From contig DAIDEE010000061.1 in the NCBI GenBank assembly GCA_027308685.1, positions 1 through 64,000 of the forward strand: a stretch of 64,000 nt of DNA, in the 5' to 3' direction. Positions 8,767-17,973 of this stretch are shown piece after piece (positions within the stretch are counted from its first letter, which is position 1; each line of letters begins with the position of its first letter). Under the pieces are notes generated by a model, which was given only the letters and a program-made list of their open reading frames with translations, was not told the DNA's origin and ran no database searches. A program made the position numbers and the translations under genes. This DNA comes from Acidocella sp. Its GTDB lineage: Bacteria > Pseudomonadota > Alphaproteobacteria > Acetobacterales > Acetobacteraceae.

Positions 8767-9054
8767 ATGACATACGTGAGTGATACTGACGCTTCTGGGG
8801 TAGATATTTCAAGACAAAACGGTGGCCCACCACGGTATAGTCGGCGTTTGTCTGATAAGGTCCTCATTGCTTTCCATCATGCTTGCGACCAAGCCGATTA
8901 CGAAATTGCCGAGCAGTTACTTCATATTCTGGAAAACATGCTAACCCGGCGTAGCGTTTCACCCGATACCAACCGCCGCAAGAGCATTGAAAGCCTGGTA
9001 GCAGCGCATGAACGCCTCTGGCATCTGCGTCACCCCGAAAAACATTTCGGCTGA
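8767..9054 (+). CDS. Conserved hypothetical protein (small helical)
   Basis: A 95-residue protein with a disordered N-terminus (to about 25), then a predicted helical core: RRLSDKVLIAFHHACDQADYEIAEQLL and a second helix ending VAAHERLWHLRH. I recall similar small proteins in Acetobacteraceae but no named function. The middle resembles a short helix-turn-helix repeat hairpin, compatible with protein binding rather than catalysis. It stands alone between nrdB and a convergent SDR gene; the leader contains a 9-bp inverted repeat. Codon use matches the neighbours. Confidence 0.7.
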   Translation: MTYVSDTDASGVDISRQNGGPPRYSRRLSDKVLIAFHHACDQADYEIAEQLLHILENMLTRRSVSPDTNRRKSIESLVAAHERLWHLRHPEKHFG

Positions 9055-9059
9055 TCGGA

Positions 9060-9086
9060 GCGCGCTCACCATTTAGTTGAGCGTGC
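9060..9086. terminator. Possible shared hairpin between convergent genes
   Basis: GCGCGCTCA (9060-9068) pairs with TGAGCGTGC (9078-9086) with one G-U pair, around the stop codon of the minus-strand SDR gene and just after the plus-strand unknown gene. No clear T run follows on either strand. Confidence 0.3.
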
Positions 9087-9833
9087 CACCAATGCAAAAT
9101 ACAACGACGCTGGCAAAATTCGTAAAAACCGCAGTGGCCATGCTAAACCGCCAGGGAACGCCACCAGAAACCGCCCGGCGTCCAGGCCTTCCATAATCGC
9201 TTTCGCGGCATCGCTCACCTCCATCAAAAACGGCATCGGAAACTGGTTTTTGTCGGTCAGCGGCGTTTTGACGAATCCAGGCAAAATCACCGACAACGCC
9301 ACATCGGCCCGGTTGAGATCAAACTTCAAACTTTGCGCCATCGCCAGCAACCCGGCTTTGGTAGTGCTGTAAGTCACCGCCCCCGGCAGCCCCGCCAGTC
9401 CGGCCAATGAGCTGACAATACCGATCTGCCCCCGTCTTGCTGCCAGCATGGCCGGCATCACCGCCGCCAGGCAGTTGGCGGTTCCCAGCAGATTCACATC
9501 CACCTGCGTCTTAAAAACCGCCACATCAAAATCAGAGGCAGTATCGCGGATATAGGTCCCGGCATTCAGCACCGCCCGCACGATCATCCGGCCAGACTCC
9601 GCCTCAATTTTTTGTACGGTGGCCAGCACGCCGACCTGGTCTGTTACATCCAACGGCGCCACAATCATCTGGCCGGGATACATATCCGCAAGGCTTTGCA
9701 AATCGGCCACCCGGCGTGCCGAGACCGCCACGATCCATCCGTCCTTCGCGAATTGCACCGCCAACTCCCGGCCAATGCCACTTGAGGCGCCGGTTACCCA
9801 GGCGATGCCATCAGCCGGTGTGGGAATTTTCAT
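9066..9833 (-). CDS. Short-chain dehydrogenase/reductase
   Basis: A classical SDR of 255 residues: nucleotide-binding TGASSGIGREL near residue 15, the NAG motif (VLNAGT), serine in IVSSLAGLAG, and the catalytic YSTTK. The C-terminus is hydrophobic (LRFLRILPASLYFALVARS), which suggests membrane association as in SDRs acting on lipids. Substrate unknown. The start overlaps the photolyase stop by 4 bp, so it belongs to the DUF6134-photolyase-SDR operon. SDRs are often found beside photolyase or cryptochrome genes in alphaproteobacterial light-stress clusters; that link is inference here. Confidence 0.9.
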   Translation of the reverse strand: MKIPTPADGIAWVTGASSGIGRELAVQFAKDGWIVAVSARRVADLQSLADMYPGQMIVAPLDVTDQVGVLATVQKIEAESGRMIVRAVLNAGTYIRDTASDFDVAVFKTQVDVNLLGTANCLAAVMPAMLAARRGQIGIVSSLAGLAGLPGAVTYSTTKAGLLAMAQSLKFDLNRADVALSVILPGFVKTPLTDKNQFPMPFLMEVSDAAKAIMEGLDAGRFLVAFPGGLAWPLRFLRILPASLYFALVARSTKW

Positions 9834-11368
9834 AAGCCAGTACCCCCGTGTTCGATGATTTTAAGTATATCGGCCGCCCGTGCTTTTAATGAACTCACTT
9901 TATCAGGCGGCATTTTTGCCAAAGTTCTCACTGGCATCGCCATGCGAGGGTTATGCGCAAATCTTTCAGCGTGGCGGTCAATAAAATCCCAATATAGCGC
10001 GTTAAACGGACAACCGCGCGCACCCACCGCGTCATTTACGTCATAATGGCAACCGCTGCAGTAATTGCTCATGCGGTTAATATATGCCCCCGAAGCCGCG
10101 TAAGGTTTCGAGCCCACCACACCACCATCAGCGTGTAAGGCCATGCCCCGGGTGTTGGGCATTTCAACCCATTCATAAGCATCAATGTAAACCGCCAGAT
10201 ACCATTTATCCACGCCATCGGGGTGCAACCCGGCCAGCAGCGCGAAGTTTCCGGTAATCATTAACCGCTGAATATGATGCGCATAAGCATATGTCATGGT
10301 CTGGCGAATGGCCTCACTCATGCAGCGCATTTTGGTCGTGCCGGTCCAGTAAAATTCCGGCAACGGGCGGCTCGCGCCAAGGCTGTTCAGGCTGGCGTAA
10401 CCGGGCATGTGCAGCCAATAAATACCGCGCACAAACTCCCGCCATCCCAAAATTTGTCTGATAAATCCTTCAACGGCGTTTAATGGTGCCGCGCCAGCCC
10501 GGTAAGCCGCCTCAGCCGCCTTGCATAACTCTAACGGGTCCAGCAGACCTAAATTCAGCGGCGCCGACACCAGGCTATGAAACATCGTCGGCTCGCCCGT
10601 CGCCATTGCGTCCTGCCAATCACCAAAGCCACTTAGCCGGTGCGCGATAAAATCCTCAAACCCAGCCAGCGCCTCGCGGCTTGTCACCGGGTAATCAAAC
10701 GCAGCCACGTCTCCATAATGATGCGCAAATTTATCTGCCACCATCGCGATCACCTCGCGGGTGATGGTATCGGGCGGAAATCGTTTTGGCTTGGGCGGCT
10801 TCACATCCTTCGGCAATTTTTTACGGTTTTCGGAGTCGTAATTCCAGTTGCCGCCAACCGGGCTGGCGCCATCCATCAAAATACCCGTAGCCTGGCGCAT
10901 TTTGCGGTAAAAAAACTCCATCCGCAGGCTGGATTTCCCTTCCGCCCAGTCCGCAAAATACTGTTGCGACGCTAAAAAACGGTCATCTTCGCGTATTTCC
11001 ACAGCTCCGCCGGTAAGCGCGCCCCAGCCTTGCATGGCCTGCAACACCCGCCATTCACCGGGAGCCGTCACCACCACCGCCTCCGGCCGCAACGCCTTTA
11101 CGGCGCGCACAAGTTCACCGTCCAGCGTTTGGGTGTTCAGCGGATCATCGAGCTTCACATAGCGCAAGTGCACACCTCGGGCCTGCAAGGCCGCGGCAAA
11201 ATGCCGCATGGCTGAGAGCACCAAGGCAATTTTTTGCGGATGATGCGGCACATAGCTACATTCCCCCATCACCTCCGCCATCAGCACCACGTCCTGTGAA
11301 ACATCCAGCCCGGCCAGGGCGGCGATGTTACGCGATAACTGGTCGCCTAAAACAACGCGAAGTTTCAC
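9830..11368 (-). CDS. Fe-S bacterial cryptochrome/photolyase (PhrB-like, (6-4) photolyase family)
   Basis: A 512-residue member of the iron-sulfur photolyase family, which repairs UV (6-4) photoproducts using FAD and a [4Fe-4S] cluster. The N-terminal RVVLGDQLSRN Rossmann region binds the antenna cofactor. The C-terminal helical domain has the four expected cysteines: one in KMRCMSEA, two in CSGC and one in GARGCPF. GNFALLAGLHPDGVDKWY and EWVEMPNTRGMA match the family's FAD-binding region. Its 3' end overlaps the SDR gene and its 5' end overlaps the DUF6134 gene by 4 bp each, giving a tightly coupled three-gene operon. Confidence 0.92.
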   Translation of the reverse strand: MKLRVVLGDQLSRNIAALAGLDVSQDVVLMAEVMGECSYVPHHPQKIALVLSAMRHFAAALQARGVHLRYVKLDDPLNTQTLDGELVRAVKALRPEAVVVTAPGEWRVLQAMQGWGALTGGAVEIREDDRFLASQQYFADWAEGKSSLRMEFFYRKMRQATGILMDGASPVGGNWNYDSENRKKLPKDVKPPKPKRFPPDTITREVIAMVADKFAHHYGDVAAFDYPVTSREALAGFEDFIAHRLSGFGDWQDAMATGEPTMFHSLVSAPLNLGLLDPLELCKAAEAAYRAGAAPLNAVEGFIRQILGWREFVRGIYWLHMPGYASLNSLGASRPLPEFYWTGTTKMRCMSEAIRQTMTYAYAHHIQRLMITGNFALLAGLHPDGVDKWYLAVYIDAYEWVEMPNTRGMALHADGGVVGSKPYAASGAYINRMSNYCSGCHYDVNDAVGARGCPFNALYWDFIDRHAERFAHNPRMAMPVRTLAKMPPDKVSSLKARAADILKIIEHGGTGL

Positions 11369-12009
11369 GCGACAATTTTCTCGTAGGTCTCATCGCCGCT
11401 ATAGTGAAACTCCAGGCCTGACCACGCATCACTCTGATCATACCAAACACTCAGACGCAGCTTGCCGGTCAGGTCAAACCGTTGCGCGGTCAAAAATCCA
11501 CCCTCGGCGGTTGGTAATTTATTCCACCCCGGCGAATCCACGGTGGCCGGATAGGTATGCGCGGTCTGGATGTTCAGAATCGTGCCTTTCATAAACCGCT
11601 TATTCCAATAGGTCAGCGGCATCGTGTTGGGCGGTACCTGATACGTTGGCATATTTTTATCAGGATTATCTTGGTTAGTGCCGGTCACGGCGTACCCGTC
11701 GGCATTTTTTTCCGCATGCACGGTCAGCAAATTGCCATTATCCTTGATTGTGCTCTGCAGGCTCTGAAACACCCCACCTGACCATTTTTCAACGGCTTTC
11801 AAATTATAACGAAACACCGGAATCATCGCCAGCTTCACCAGCAACTGGATATCAATATCTATGGTCAGATCGTCGCCTACCTGGGTGAAGTTTAAATGAT
11901 GCTCGCCGATCGGCGTGCCATTACGCAGTACCTTGAATCCGATGGTATTGGCTGCCGGAATTGGCAGAGCAAAAGCGGCTGCGCTGAGTAAAAAACGCCG
12001 TCGATCCAT
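11365..12009 (-). CDS. DUF6134-like exported protein
   Basis: A 214-residue protein from the start chosen here. MDRRRFLLSAAAFALPIPAA is a signal peptide with a charged n-region and hydrophobic core. The ATG at 12009 has GGGAG upstream; the ORF-track start six codons earlier lacks a good site. The mature part is beta-rich, beginning GFKVLRNGTPIGEHHLNF, as in DUF6134/DUF3108-like envelope proteins that may bind hydrophobic ligands. The role is unknown. It is the first gene of the photolyase operon, with about 75 bp to divergent sixA. Confidence 0.75.
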   Translation of the reverse strand: MDRRRFLLSAAAFALPIPAANTIGFKVLRNGTPIGEHHLNFTQVGDDLTIDIDIQLLVKLAMIPVFRYNLKAVEKWSGGVFQSLQSTIKDNGNLLTVHAEKNADGYAVTGTNQDNPDKNMPTYQVPPNTMPLTYWNKRFMKGTILNIQTAHTYPATVDSPGWNKLPTAEGGFLTAQRFDLTGKLRLSVWYDQSDAWSGLEFHYSGDETYEKIVA

Positions 12010-12083
12010 CAAGCCTGTCTCCCTCATAAACGAGTTTACTAGATAGGGGCGACAGCGCGATCATGCCATGGCACAATGTCGTT

Positions 12084-12605
12084 ATGCACCAACTTGTCCT
12101 GCTTCGGCACGCCAAAGCCGCCCGGCCTAACAGTGAATTCAGCGACCATGACCGGCCGTTGCTGCCGGAGGGCAAGCGCGCTGCCACCGCGATTGGCCAC
12201 CTCATGCGCAAATCCGGCTTAGCGCCCGATGTCGTGCTGGTCTCATCGGCCCTACGCACCCAGGAGACGCTGGAAGCTCTTGAAGCAGCGTCCGTGTGGG
12301 ATGAACGGCCGAACATTGATACGCTTCCAGGGCTCTATATGGCCACCACCGGACAAATCCGCGAGATTTTGCGCGATCTGCCCGAAACCATCCGTAGCGT
12401 GCTGGTCATTGGCCACAACCCAGGCATTCATGATTCTGCCCTTGGCCTAGCTGGCCCAACCAGCGCAAAGCCAGAATTAGCCCGCCTGAATGAGGGCTAC
12501 CCTACGGCCAGCCTCACTGAATTCCTCATTTCAACCCCCTGGCACAAAATCGCCCCCGGCACCGCAACGCTGCAGCGCTTTATCCGCCCCGCCGACCTGC
12601 GATGA
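12084..12605 (+). CDS. sixA: Histidine phosphatase family protein, SixA-like
   Basis: A phosphohistidine-phosphatase-type protein of 173 residues. The RHG-type motif reads LLRHAKA at the N-terminus, the second catalytic histidine is in VIGHNPGIHD, and SSALRTQETLE supplies the conserved arginine. The start is set at the second ATG (12084), because the family begins directly with the strand leading to RHA; the track's first ATG adds seven unlikely residues. SixA in E. coli acts on phosphohistidine of signalling or phosphotransferase proteins; the partner here is unknown. It is divergent from the DUF6134/photolyase operon. Confidence 0.85.
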   Translation: MHQLVLLRHAKAARPNSEFSDHDRPLLPEGKRAATAIGHLMRKSGLAPDVVLVSSALRTQETLEALEAASVWDERPNIDTLPGLYMATTGQIREILRDLPETIRSVLVIGHNPGIHDSALGLAGPTSAKPELARLNEGYPTASLTEFLISTPWHKIAPGTATLQRFIRPADLR

Positions 12606-12715
12606 TTGCTGCATAAGCGAAGGTTGCTTTTCATGAGACAGAGGATTTAATAGGGCAATAATGCAGCCTTCCTCGAGACGTCCTCACCCACAAATTTTGC
12701 AGAGGTAAAATCCGC

Positions 12716-14029
12716 ATGGCCCAAACGGCAACCAGCAAGCAAGTCGGCAGCGCCACTCTCACTCTTGGCGACAAAACCGCCACCCTCCCATTGCTCGGCG
12801 GCACCATGGGGCCACCGGTCGCCGATATCCGGAAAATCCAGGGCGATCTGGGCATTTTCACCTTCGACCCCAGCTTCGGGGCCACCGCCTCCTGCGAAAG
12901 CTCAATCACTTACATCGACGGCGATGAGGGTATTTTACTGTACCGAGGCTACCCGATCGAACAGCTCGCTGAGCACTCTACGTTCCTCGAAGTGGCTTAT
13001 TTGTTGCTGTATGGTGAGTTGCCCAACGAAGAAAAGCTGAAAAGTTTCACCAGCGGCGTCACCTTGCACACCATGCTGCATGAGCAAATCCGCCGCTTCT
13101 GGGACGGTTTCCGGCGCGACGCGCACCCGATGGCCATGCTCTGCTCAGTGGTCGGTGCCATGTCCGCCTTCTACCCCGATAGCATTGACATCAATGATCC
13201 ACGCCAGCGCGAGATCAGCGCCTACCGCATGATCGCCAAAATCCCCACCATCACCGCCTGGGCTCATAAATATAACGTCGGCCAGCCGTTCATGTATCCG
13301 CGTAACGACCTCAGCTACTCGGAAAACTTCCTCTATATGTTCCACGCGGTGCCGCCGCAAACTTACGTGCCGAACCCGATCCTCACCCGCGCCATGGACC
13401 GCATTTTTATCCTCCATGCCGACCATGAGCAGAACGCCTCCACCTCCACCGTGCGTCTGGCCGGGTCCACCGGCGCCAACCCGTTCGCCTGTATTGCTGC
13501 GGGTATCGCTTCACTCTGGGGCCCGGCCCATGGCGGCGCCAATGAGGCGGTATTGAAGATGCTGGCTGAGATTGGTCACAAAGATAACATCCCAGCCTTC
13601 ATCGCCCAGGTGAAAGACAAAAACTCTCACGTCAAACTCATGGGCTTCGGCCATCGGGTTTACAAAAACTTCGACCCCCGCGCCAAAATCATGCAGAAAA
13701 CCTGCTACGAGGTTTTGGGTGAACTCGGCATCAAAAATGACCCGATGCTCGACCTCGCCATTGAGCTCGAAAAAATCGCTCTCGAAGACCCATATTTCGT
13801 TGAGCGCAAACTCTACCCGAACGTGGATTTTTATTCAGGCATCATCCTGAAGGCCATGGGCTTCCCCACCACCATGTTCACGCCCATCTTCGCTCTGGCC
13901 CGCACCGTTGGCTGGATCAGCCAGTGGATGGAAATGATTGAGGACCCGCAACAGCGCATTGGCCGCCCTCGGCAAATTTACACCGGCGCTGTCACCCGCG
14001 ATTACGTTCCGGTCGACAAGCGGAGCTGA
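12716..14029 (+). CDS. gltA: Citrate synthase (type II hexameric)
   Basis: Condenses acetyl-CoA and oxaloacetate at the entry of the TCA cycle. The 437-residue length, the N-terminal extension before [26 protein letters not shown], the catalytic histidine region [10 protein letters not shown] and [14 protein letters not shown] mark the NADH-regulated, proteobacterial type. The ending RPRQIYTG is also standard. ATG start with AGAGG a few bases upstream. It is single, 110 bp after sixA, and followed by a T-tailed hairpin repeat. Confidence 0.96.
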   Translation: MAQTATSKQVGSATLTLGDKTATLPLLGGTMGPPVADIRKIQGDLGIFTFDPSFGATASCESSITYIDGDEGILLYRGYPIEQLAEHSTFLEVAYLLLYGELPNEEKLKSFTSGVTLHTMLHEQIRRFWDGFRRDAHPMAMLCSVVGAMSAFYPDSIDINDPRQREISAYRMIAKIPTITAWAHKYNVGQPFMYPRNDLSYSENFLYMFHAVPPQTYVPNPILTRAMDRIFILHADHEQNASTSTVRLAGSTGANPFACIAAGIASLWGPAHGGANEAVLKMLAEIGHKDNIPAFIAQVKDKNSHVKLMGFGHRVYKNFDPRAKIMQKTCYEVLGELGIKNDPMLDLAIELEKIALEDPYFVERKLYPNVDFYSGIILKAMGFPTTMFTPIFALARTVGWISQWMEMIEDPQQRIGRPRQIYTGAVTRDYVPVDKRS

Positions 14030-14058
14030 TGGCACCAACCGTTACCGGCCCTTACCAC

Positions 14059-14087
14059 CGTCATTCCCGCGCAAGCGGGAATTTTTT
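14059..14087 (+). repeat. Palindromic hairpin repeat, copy 2 (behind gltA)
   Basis: Perfect 20-nt palindrome ATTCCCGCGCAAGCGGGAAT (14063-14082) followed by T. It looks like the gltA terminator and is nearly identical to copy 1. It ends 9 nt before the start of the K+ channel gene. Confidence 0.75.
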
Positions 14088-14096
14088 AAGCCCTCC

Positions 14097-15155
14097 ATGA
14101 CCAAGGCCGGGCCGCGAACCCCTCACTCGTGGCTCGTTTGGTTCGCCAACTCGCCAGCCCGCAACCTGATCTTCGGGCTGGCCTATATGCTACTCGTCGT
14201 CGCTGGCGCTACCATTGCCTACGTGCTTGATGGCTGGTCCTGGGGCGATGCGTTTTACTTCGTCATCATCACGGTATTCACGGTGGGTTATGGCGAAGTG
14301 CATCCGGTGGCCACCGTTGATTTACGCGCCATCACCATCACCACCATTATCCTCGGCTGCACCGGCATCATCTTTCTCACCGGTGCGCTGGTGCAGTTTA
14401 TCACCATCGCCCAAATTCAGATTCTTCTCGGGACCAAGCGCATGAAAACGCATATCGATAAAATGGTCGGCCATGTGATCGTGTGCGGCTACGGCCGGAT
14501 CGGCCAGATGCTCGCCGATGAATTAAAGGCCGGCGGCACCGAATTTGTGGTGCTGGAACTTAATGAGCAGCGCTACAACGAATCGATGTCCGCCGGAAAC
14601 CTCACGATCCGCGGCGATGCGACTGACGAGACCGTTTTACAGGCTGTCGGCATCGCGCGGGCGCGCGCTTTGGCCAGCGTGGTGCCCAACGACGCCGCCA
14701 ATGTTTTCATCACCCTTTCAGCCCGCAACCTGAATAAACAACTTGAAATCATCGCCCGCAGCGAGGCGCCGAGCACCAAGAGCAAGTTACTGCAAGCCGG
14801 GGCCAATTCCGTGGTCGAGCCCACCCATATCGGGGCCGAACGCATCGCCCAGCTTATCATGTTCCCGCGCACATCCTCCTTCACCGATGGCTCAGACCGA
14901 ATGCGAACATTGAGCTTCGGCCTGCGCACACTGGGTCTTGATCTGGAGGTTATGGCGGTCGCACCTGACAGTCCACTCGCAGGCGCCACCATTGAGGCCG
15001 CCGAGCATCAGGCCAGCGGCAGCCTGTTTGTTATTGCCATCAACCGCAAAGGCGGCGAAACCCTCACCCGCCCAGACCCCGCCACCATGATCGAAGCTGG
15101 CGACGGCGTGGTGGTGATCACCCGCTCAGGCCGAAGCGGCCCGAAAATCAGCTAA
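14097..15155 (+). CDS. Potassium channel protein with TrkA-N/TrkA-C (RCK) domains
   Basis: A 352-residue two-transmembrane K+ channel. The first membrane helix is around LIFGLAYMLLVVAGATIAYVL, then a pore helix and selectivity filter TVGYGEVHP, and a second helix (TIILGCTGIIFLTGALV). The cytoplasmic TrkA-N Rossmann domain starts HVIVCGYGRIGQMLADEL; a TrkA-C domain fills the last 80 or so residues. I set the start at ATG 14097 because the ORF-track start at 13938 would run through gltA and the hairpin repeat. Such channels set K+ flux in response to nucleotide ligands. It forms no obvious operon. Confidence 0.92.
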   Translation: MTKAGPRTPHSWLVWFANSPARNLIFGLAYMLLVVAGATIAYVLDGWSWGDAFYFVIITVFTVGYGEVHPVATVDLRAITITTIILGCTGIIFLTGALVQFITIAQIQILLGTKRMKTHIDKMVGHVIVCGYGRIGQMLADELKAGGTEFVVLELNEQRYNESMSAGNLTIRGDATDETVLQAVGIARARALASVVPNDAANVFITLSARNLNKQLEIIARSEAPSTKSKLLQAGANSVVEPTHIGAERIAQLIMFPRTSSFTDGSDRMRTLSFGLRTLGLDLEVMAVAPDSPLAGATIEAAEHQASGSLFVIAINRKGGETLTRPDPATMIEAGDGVVVITRSGRSGPKIS

Positions 15156-15233
15156 CGGTAAATCCACCCCTCGATTTTTCCGCATTGCAACATTACATAA
15201 CACTCAACGTAAACATCCAAAGGCTTTTCATTC

Positions 15234-16298
15234 ATGCCCTCATTATTCGACCCCTTAACCCTGGGTGACATCACCCTGCCCAATCGCATCATCATGGCCC
15301 CCCTCACCCGCGCCCGCGCCGGGGTTGAGCGCATCCCCAACGCCCTGATGGCGCAATATTACGCTGAACGCGCCACCGCCGGGCTGATCATCTCAGAAGC
15401 CACCTCAGTCACTCCCATGGGAGTCGGCTATGCTGATACCCCTGGCCTATGGTCTGCCGAGCAGGTTGAAGGCTGGAAACTCGTCACCAGAGCGGTGCAC
15501 CAGGCCGGCGGCCGCATTTTTGCGCAGCTCTGGCATGTTGGCCGCATCTCAGCTCCTTTATTTCTGAATGGCGAATTGCCAGTTTCCGCCAGCGCCATTG
15601 CTGCCAAAGGCCATGTCAGCCTGGTTCGCCCGCAGCAGGAATATGTAGTGCCCCGCCCATTGGAAACCTCCGAAATCCCTGGCGTGGTGGAAGCCTATCG
15701 CAAGGCCGCGATGAACGCCCAGATGGCCGGATTCGACGGCGTGGAAATCCACGGCGCCAACGGCTACCTGCTTGACCAATTCCTGCAGGACGGCTCCAAC
15801 CACCGCACCGACGATTACGGCGGCAGCATTCAAAACCGCGCCCGCCTGATGCTTGAAGTCACCGACGGCGTGCTGTCCGTGTGGGAACCCGGTCTGGTGG
15901 GAATGCACCTGGCACCACGCATGGATTCCCATTCGATGGGCGATTCCGACCGCCTCGGCACCTTCTCCTACGTCGCCCGCGAATTGGGTGAGCGCGGTAT
16001 CGCGTTCATCTGCGCCCGCGAGCACAAGGCGGACGACTGGATCGGCCCGCAACTGAAGAAAATTTTTGGCGGCACCTACATCGCCAACGAGGCTTTTACC
16101 CAGGAAAGCGCCCAGGCCGCGCTCGACGCCGGTGAGGCCGATGCTGTGGCCTGGGGCAAATTATTCATCGCCAACCCCGACCTGGTAGAACGCTTCAAGC
16201 GCGCCGCGCCACTGAATGAGCCAAACCCGGCAACCTTCTACGTCCAAGGGGCCACCGGCTACACTGATTACCCGGCCCTGCAACAACGAGCCGCCTAA
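15234..16298 (+). CDS. Alkene reductase, Old Yellow Enzyme family (NemA-like)
   Basis: FMN-dependent ene-reductase of 354 residues. [17 protein letters not shown] and [10 protein letters not shown] open the TIM barrel, LWHVGRIS and [16 protein letters not shown] hold the substrate-binding residues, and [15 protein letters not shown] is the family signature. OYEs reduce activated double bonds and often detoxify electrophiles or nitro compounds. It stands alone; a strong bidirectional terminator follows within 10 nt. No regulator is adjacent, so the inducing signal is unknown. Confidence 0.93.
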   Translation: MPSLFDPLTLGDITLPNRIIMAPLTRARAGVERIPNALMAQYYAERATAGLIISEATSVTPMGVGYADTPGLWSAEQVEGWKLVTRAVHQAGGRIFAQLWHVGRISAPLFLNGELPVSASAIAAKGHVSLVRPQQEYVVPRPLETSEIPGVVEAYRKAAMNAQMAGFDGVEIHGANGYLLDQFLQDGSNHRTDDYGGSIQNRARLMLEVTDGVLSVWEPGLVGMHLAPRMDSHSMGDSDRLGTFSYVARELGERGIAFICAREHKADDWIGPQLKKIFGGTYIANEAFTQESAQAALDAGEADAVAWGKLFIANPDLVERFKRAAPLNEPNPATFYVQGATGYTDYPALQQRAA

Positions 16299-16306
16299 CA
16301 AAAGCA

Positions 16307-16340
16307 AAAAAGGCCGGGGATGAATTTCCTCGGCCTTTTT
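16307..16340. terminator. Bidirectional terminator
   Basis: AAAAAGGCCGGGGA and TCCTCGGCCTTTTT form a GC-rich stem with A and T flanks, so it can stop transcription in both directions. It sits exactly between the convergent OYE and CYTH-CHAD genes. Confidence 0.9.
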
Positions 16341-17907
16341 AGTCCCAGAACCGCCGGACTTTGCGGAAGTCCCGCCAGTTGTCCTTGAGTATATCCCGGT
16401 CAGTACCAGCGCCTCGGCCGCACCAGCCCAAAATAATACCGGCGGCCCGAGAATGCGATCCTGCAATCTGGTTTACCATCCCAATCGCCACATTCAGGTC
16501 GTTAAACATCCCAAGCTGGTCCTGCAACCGGGCCGCAACTTTGGTGTAGGTTTTTACCTGCGCCGGGTTTTCAAACAGTGGCCCAAATAATTCAGCCACA
16601 TAGCGTAATTTCTTCAACCCAATCCGTAGCTCGTGCCGCTGATGCGGCGATAAGGCCGCCACGTGCTTACCGCGCTTGAGCAATTTATGGTGCAGCCGGG
16701 ATAGATTCTGCGCGGCGAATTCATGCGCTGGCGCGGTCAGGCGTGGCAGGGCTTCAGCCGGCAAACCGTTGCGCCAGCCATACCGTGCCACAAACGCCTG
16801 CGCAGAGAGCACGAAGCGCGTGGTGGCAGGTGCCGCCAATAGGTCTCGCACTGACCCATAGGCTGCCTCGCGGCGGGCGTCGCAATCCTGCAAAATATCC
16901 TCAAAACCCGCCTCATCAGAAAACGCCGCGTGTGGGCCCTCGCGCACCAAGGCCATGAACACATCAAGGTTACGGGCCTCGCCCAGTAACGCAGCAATCT
17001 GGCGGGCTTCCTCGCGCAGGCTGACAAATTCGGGGCACGGAAACGCCCGTTGAAACAACCCAAGCATCGCCCGCAAACGCCGCAGCGCCACCCGCATCTG
17101 ATGCACCGCCGCCACCGCATCCCCCGTCTCGAACGCCGGCCAATTGGCAGCGAACTGCGCCAGGCAGCTATTGATCGCCCGGCCGATGGCCTCGTCCACC
17201 GTCAGATCCCCGCTCAGCGTGGCATGGCTGCGCACCGCTTTGGGCAGCGCACCAGTCGCCAGCAGCACCCCGCGGTCAGACTTTGCCAGCATCCCCAGAC
17301 GTACCGGAAATGTCTCGGCCAGCGCTACACCTAACCGGTATAAATCCGCGACATCTCCGGCTTTCCATTCCAGTTCAATCTCGCGCACCGGCATCGTCAC
17401 GTCACCGGCAACGATCACACCAGCATCGAACGCAATTTCGATGGTGCTGGTCTCGCTACGGATCTGGTGCGTCGCACGGCGTATGTCGGTTGCATAAATG
17501 GCGGCAAGCACACGGCCTTCGGTAGCCGCCTCGATCATCCCAGCCACTTCGGCACCAAACAATGAAGGATCAGGCGTTGCATGTGCCGTCGTCACCTCAA
17601 TTTCGCCGCGCTCAAACAGGCCACCCGGGAAGCCACCGCTCCATTTAAGCGTCATAACATGGCCGCGCGGCTGGGCTCGCATCCGCAACAGCATTTTATG
17701 GCGTTGTAAATCGCCCTGGGCGGTATCAAAATAAACCGTATGCAGCCGCCTGCTGGAAGGACGGCGGCCATTCAGCCCCAGCGCTGGCCATTGCTGCACC
17801 GCCTTGAACCCTGTCTCGGCCACCAGAAATTTAAGCTCAACCTCCCGGTTGACTGGCTTGATCTGCGCGACGGCAGGACGAACGGCAGGGAGTATGGTCT
17901 GAGACAA
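16339..17907 (-). CDS. CYTH and CHAD domain protein (inorganic triphosphatase-like)
   Basis: A 522-residue fusion. The N-terminal CYTH tunnel domain begins with REVELKFLV (the ExExK signature) and covers about the first 210 residues; the C-terminal CHAD domain covers about 230-500, with its histidine-bearing helix VAAVHQMRVALRRLRA and a second HELRIGLKKLRYVAELF. CYTH enzymes hydrolyse triphosphate compounds and CHAD domains bind polyphosphate, so a role in polyphosphate or triphosphate metabolism is the usual proposal. It converges with the OYE gene on a shared terminator. Confidence 0.92.
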   Translation of the reverse strand: MSQTILPAVRPAVAQIKPVNREVELKFLVAETGFKAVQQWPALGLNGRRPSSRRLHTVYFDTAQGDLQRHKMLLRMRAQPRGHVMTLKWSGGFPGGLFERGEIEVTTAHATPDPSLFGAEVAGMIEAATEGRVLAAIYATDIRRATHQIRSETSTIEIAFDAGVIVAGDVTMPVREIELEWKAGDVADLYRLGVALAETFPVRLGMLAKSDRGVLLATGALPKAVRSHATLSGDLTVDEAIGRAINSCLAQFAANWPAFETGDAVAAVHQMRVALRRLRAMLGLFQRAFPCPEFVSLREEARQIAALLGEARNLDVFMALVREGPHAAFSDEAGFEDILQDCDARREAAYGSVRDLLAAPATTRFVLSAQAFVARYGWRNGLPAEALPRLTAPAHEFAAQNLSRLHHKLLKRGKHVAALSPHQRHELRIGLKKLRYVAELFGPLFENPAQVKTYTKVAARLQDQLGMFNDLNVAIGMVNQIAGSHSRAAGIILGWCGRGAGTDRDILKDNWRDFRKVRRFWD

Positions 17908-17973
17908 GCGCGTCCTAATCGTTTGTTAAGCCTGGCACGTTACCGGAGCCTGTTCATGTAGTGCAACCACCAA

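Noticed and set aside
13938-14096. N-terminal extension of the K+ channel ORF
   Set aside because: These codons overlap gltA in another frame and pass through the hairpin repeat; the channel begins naturally at ATG 14097.
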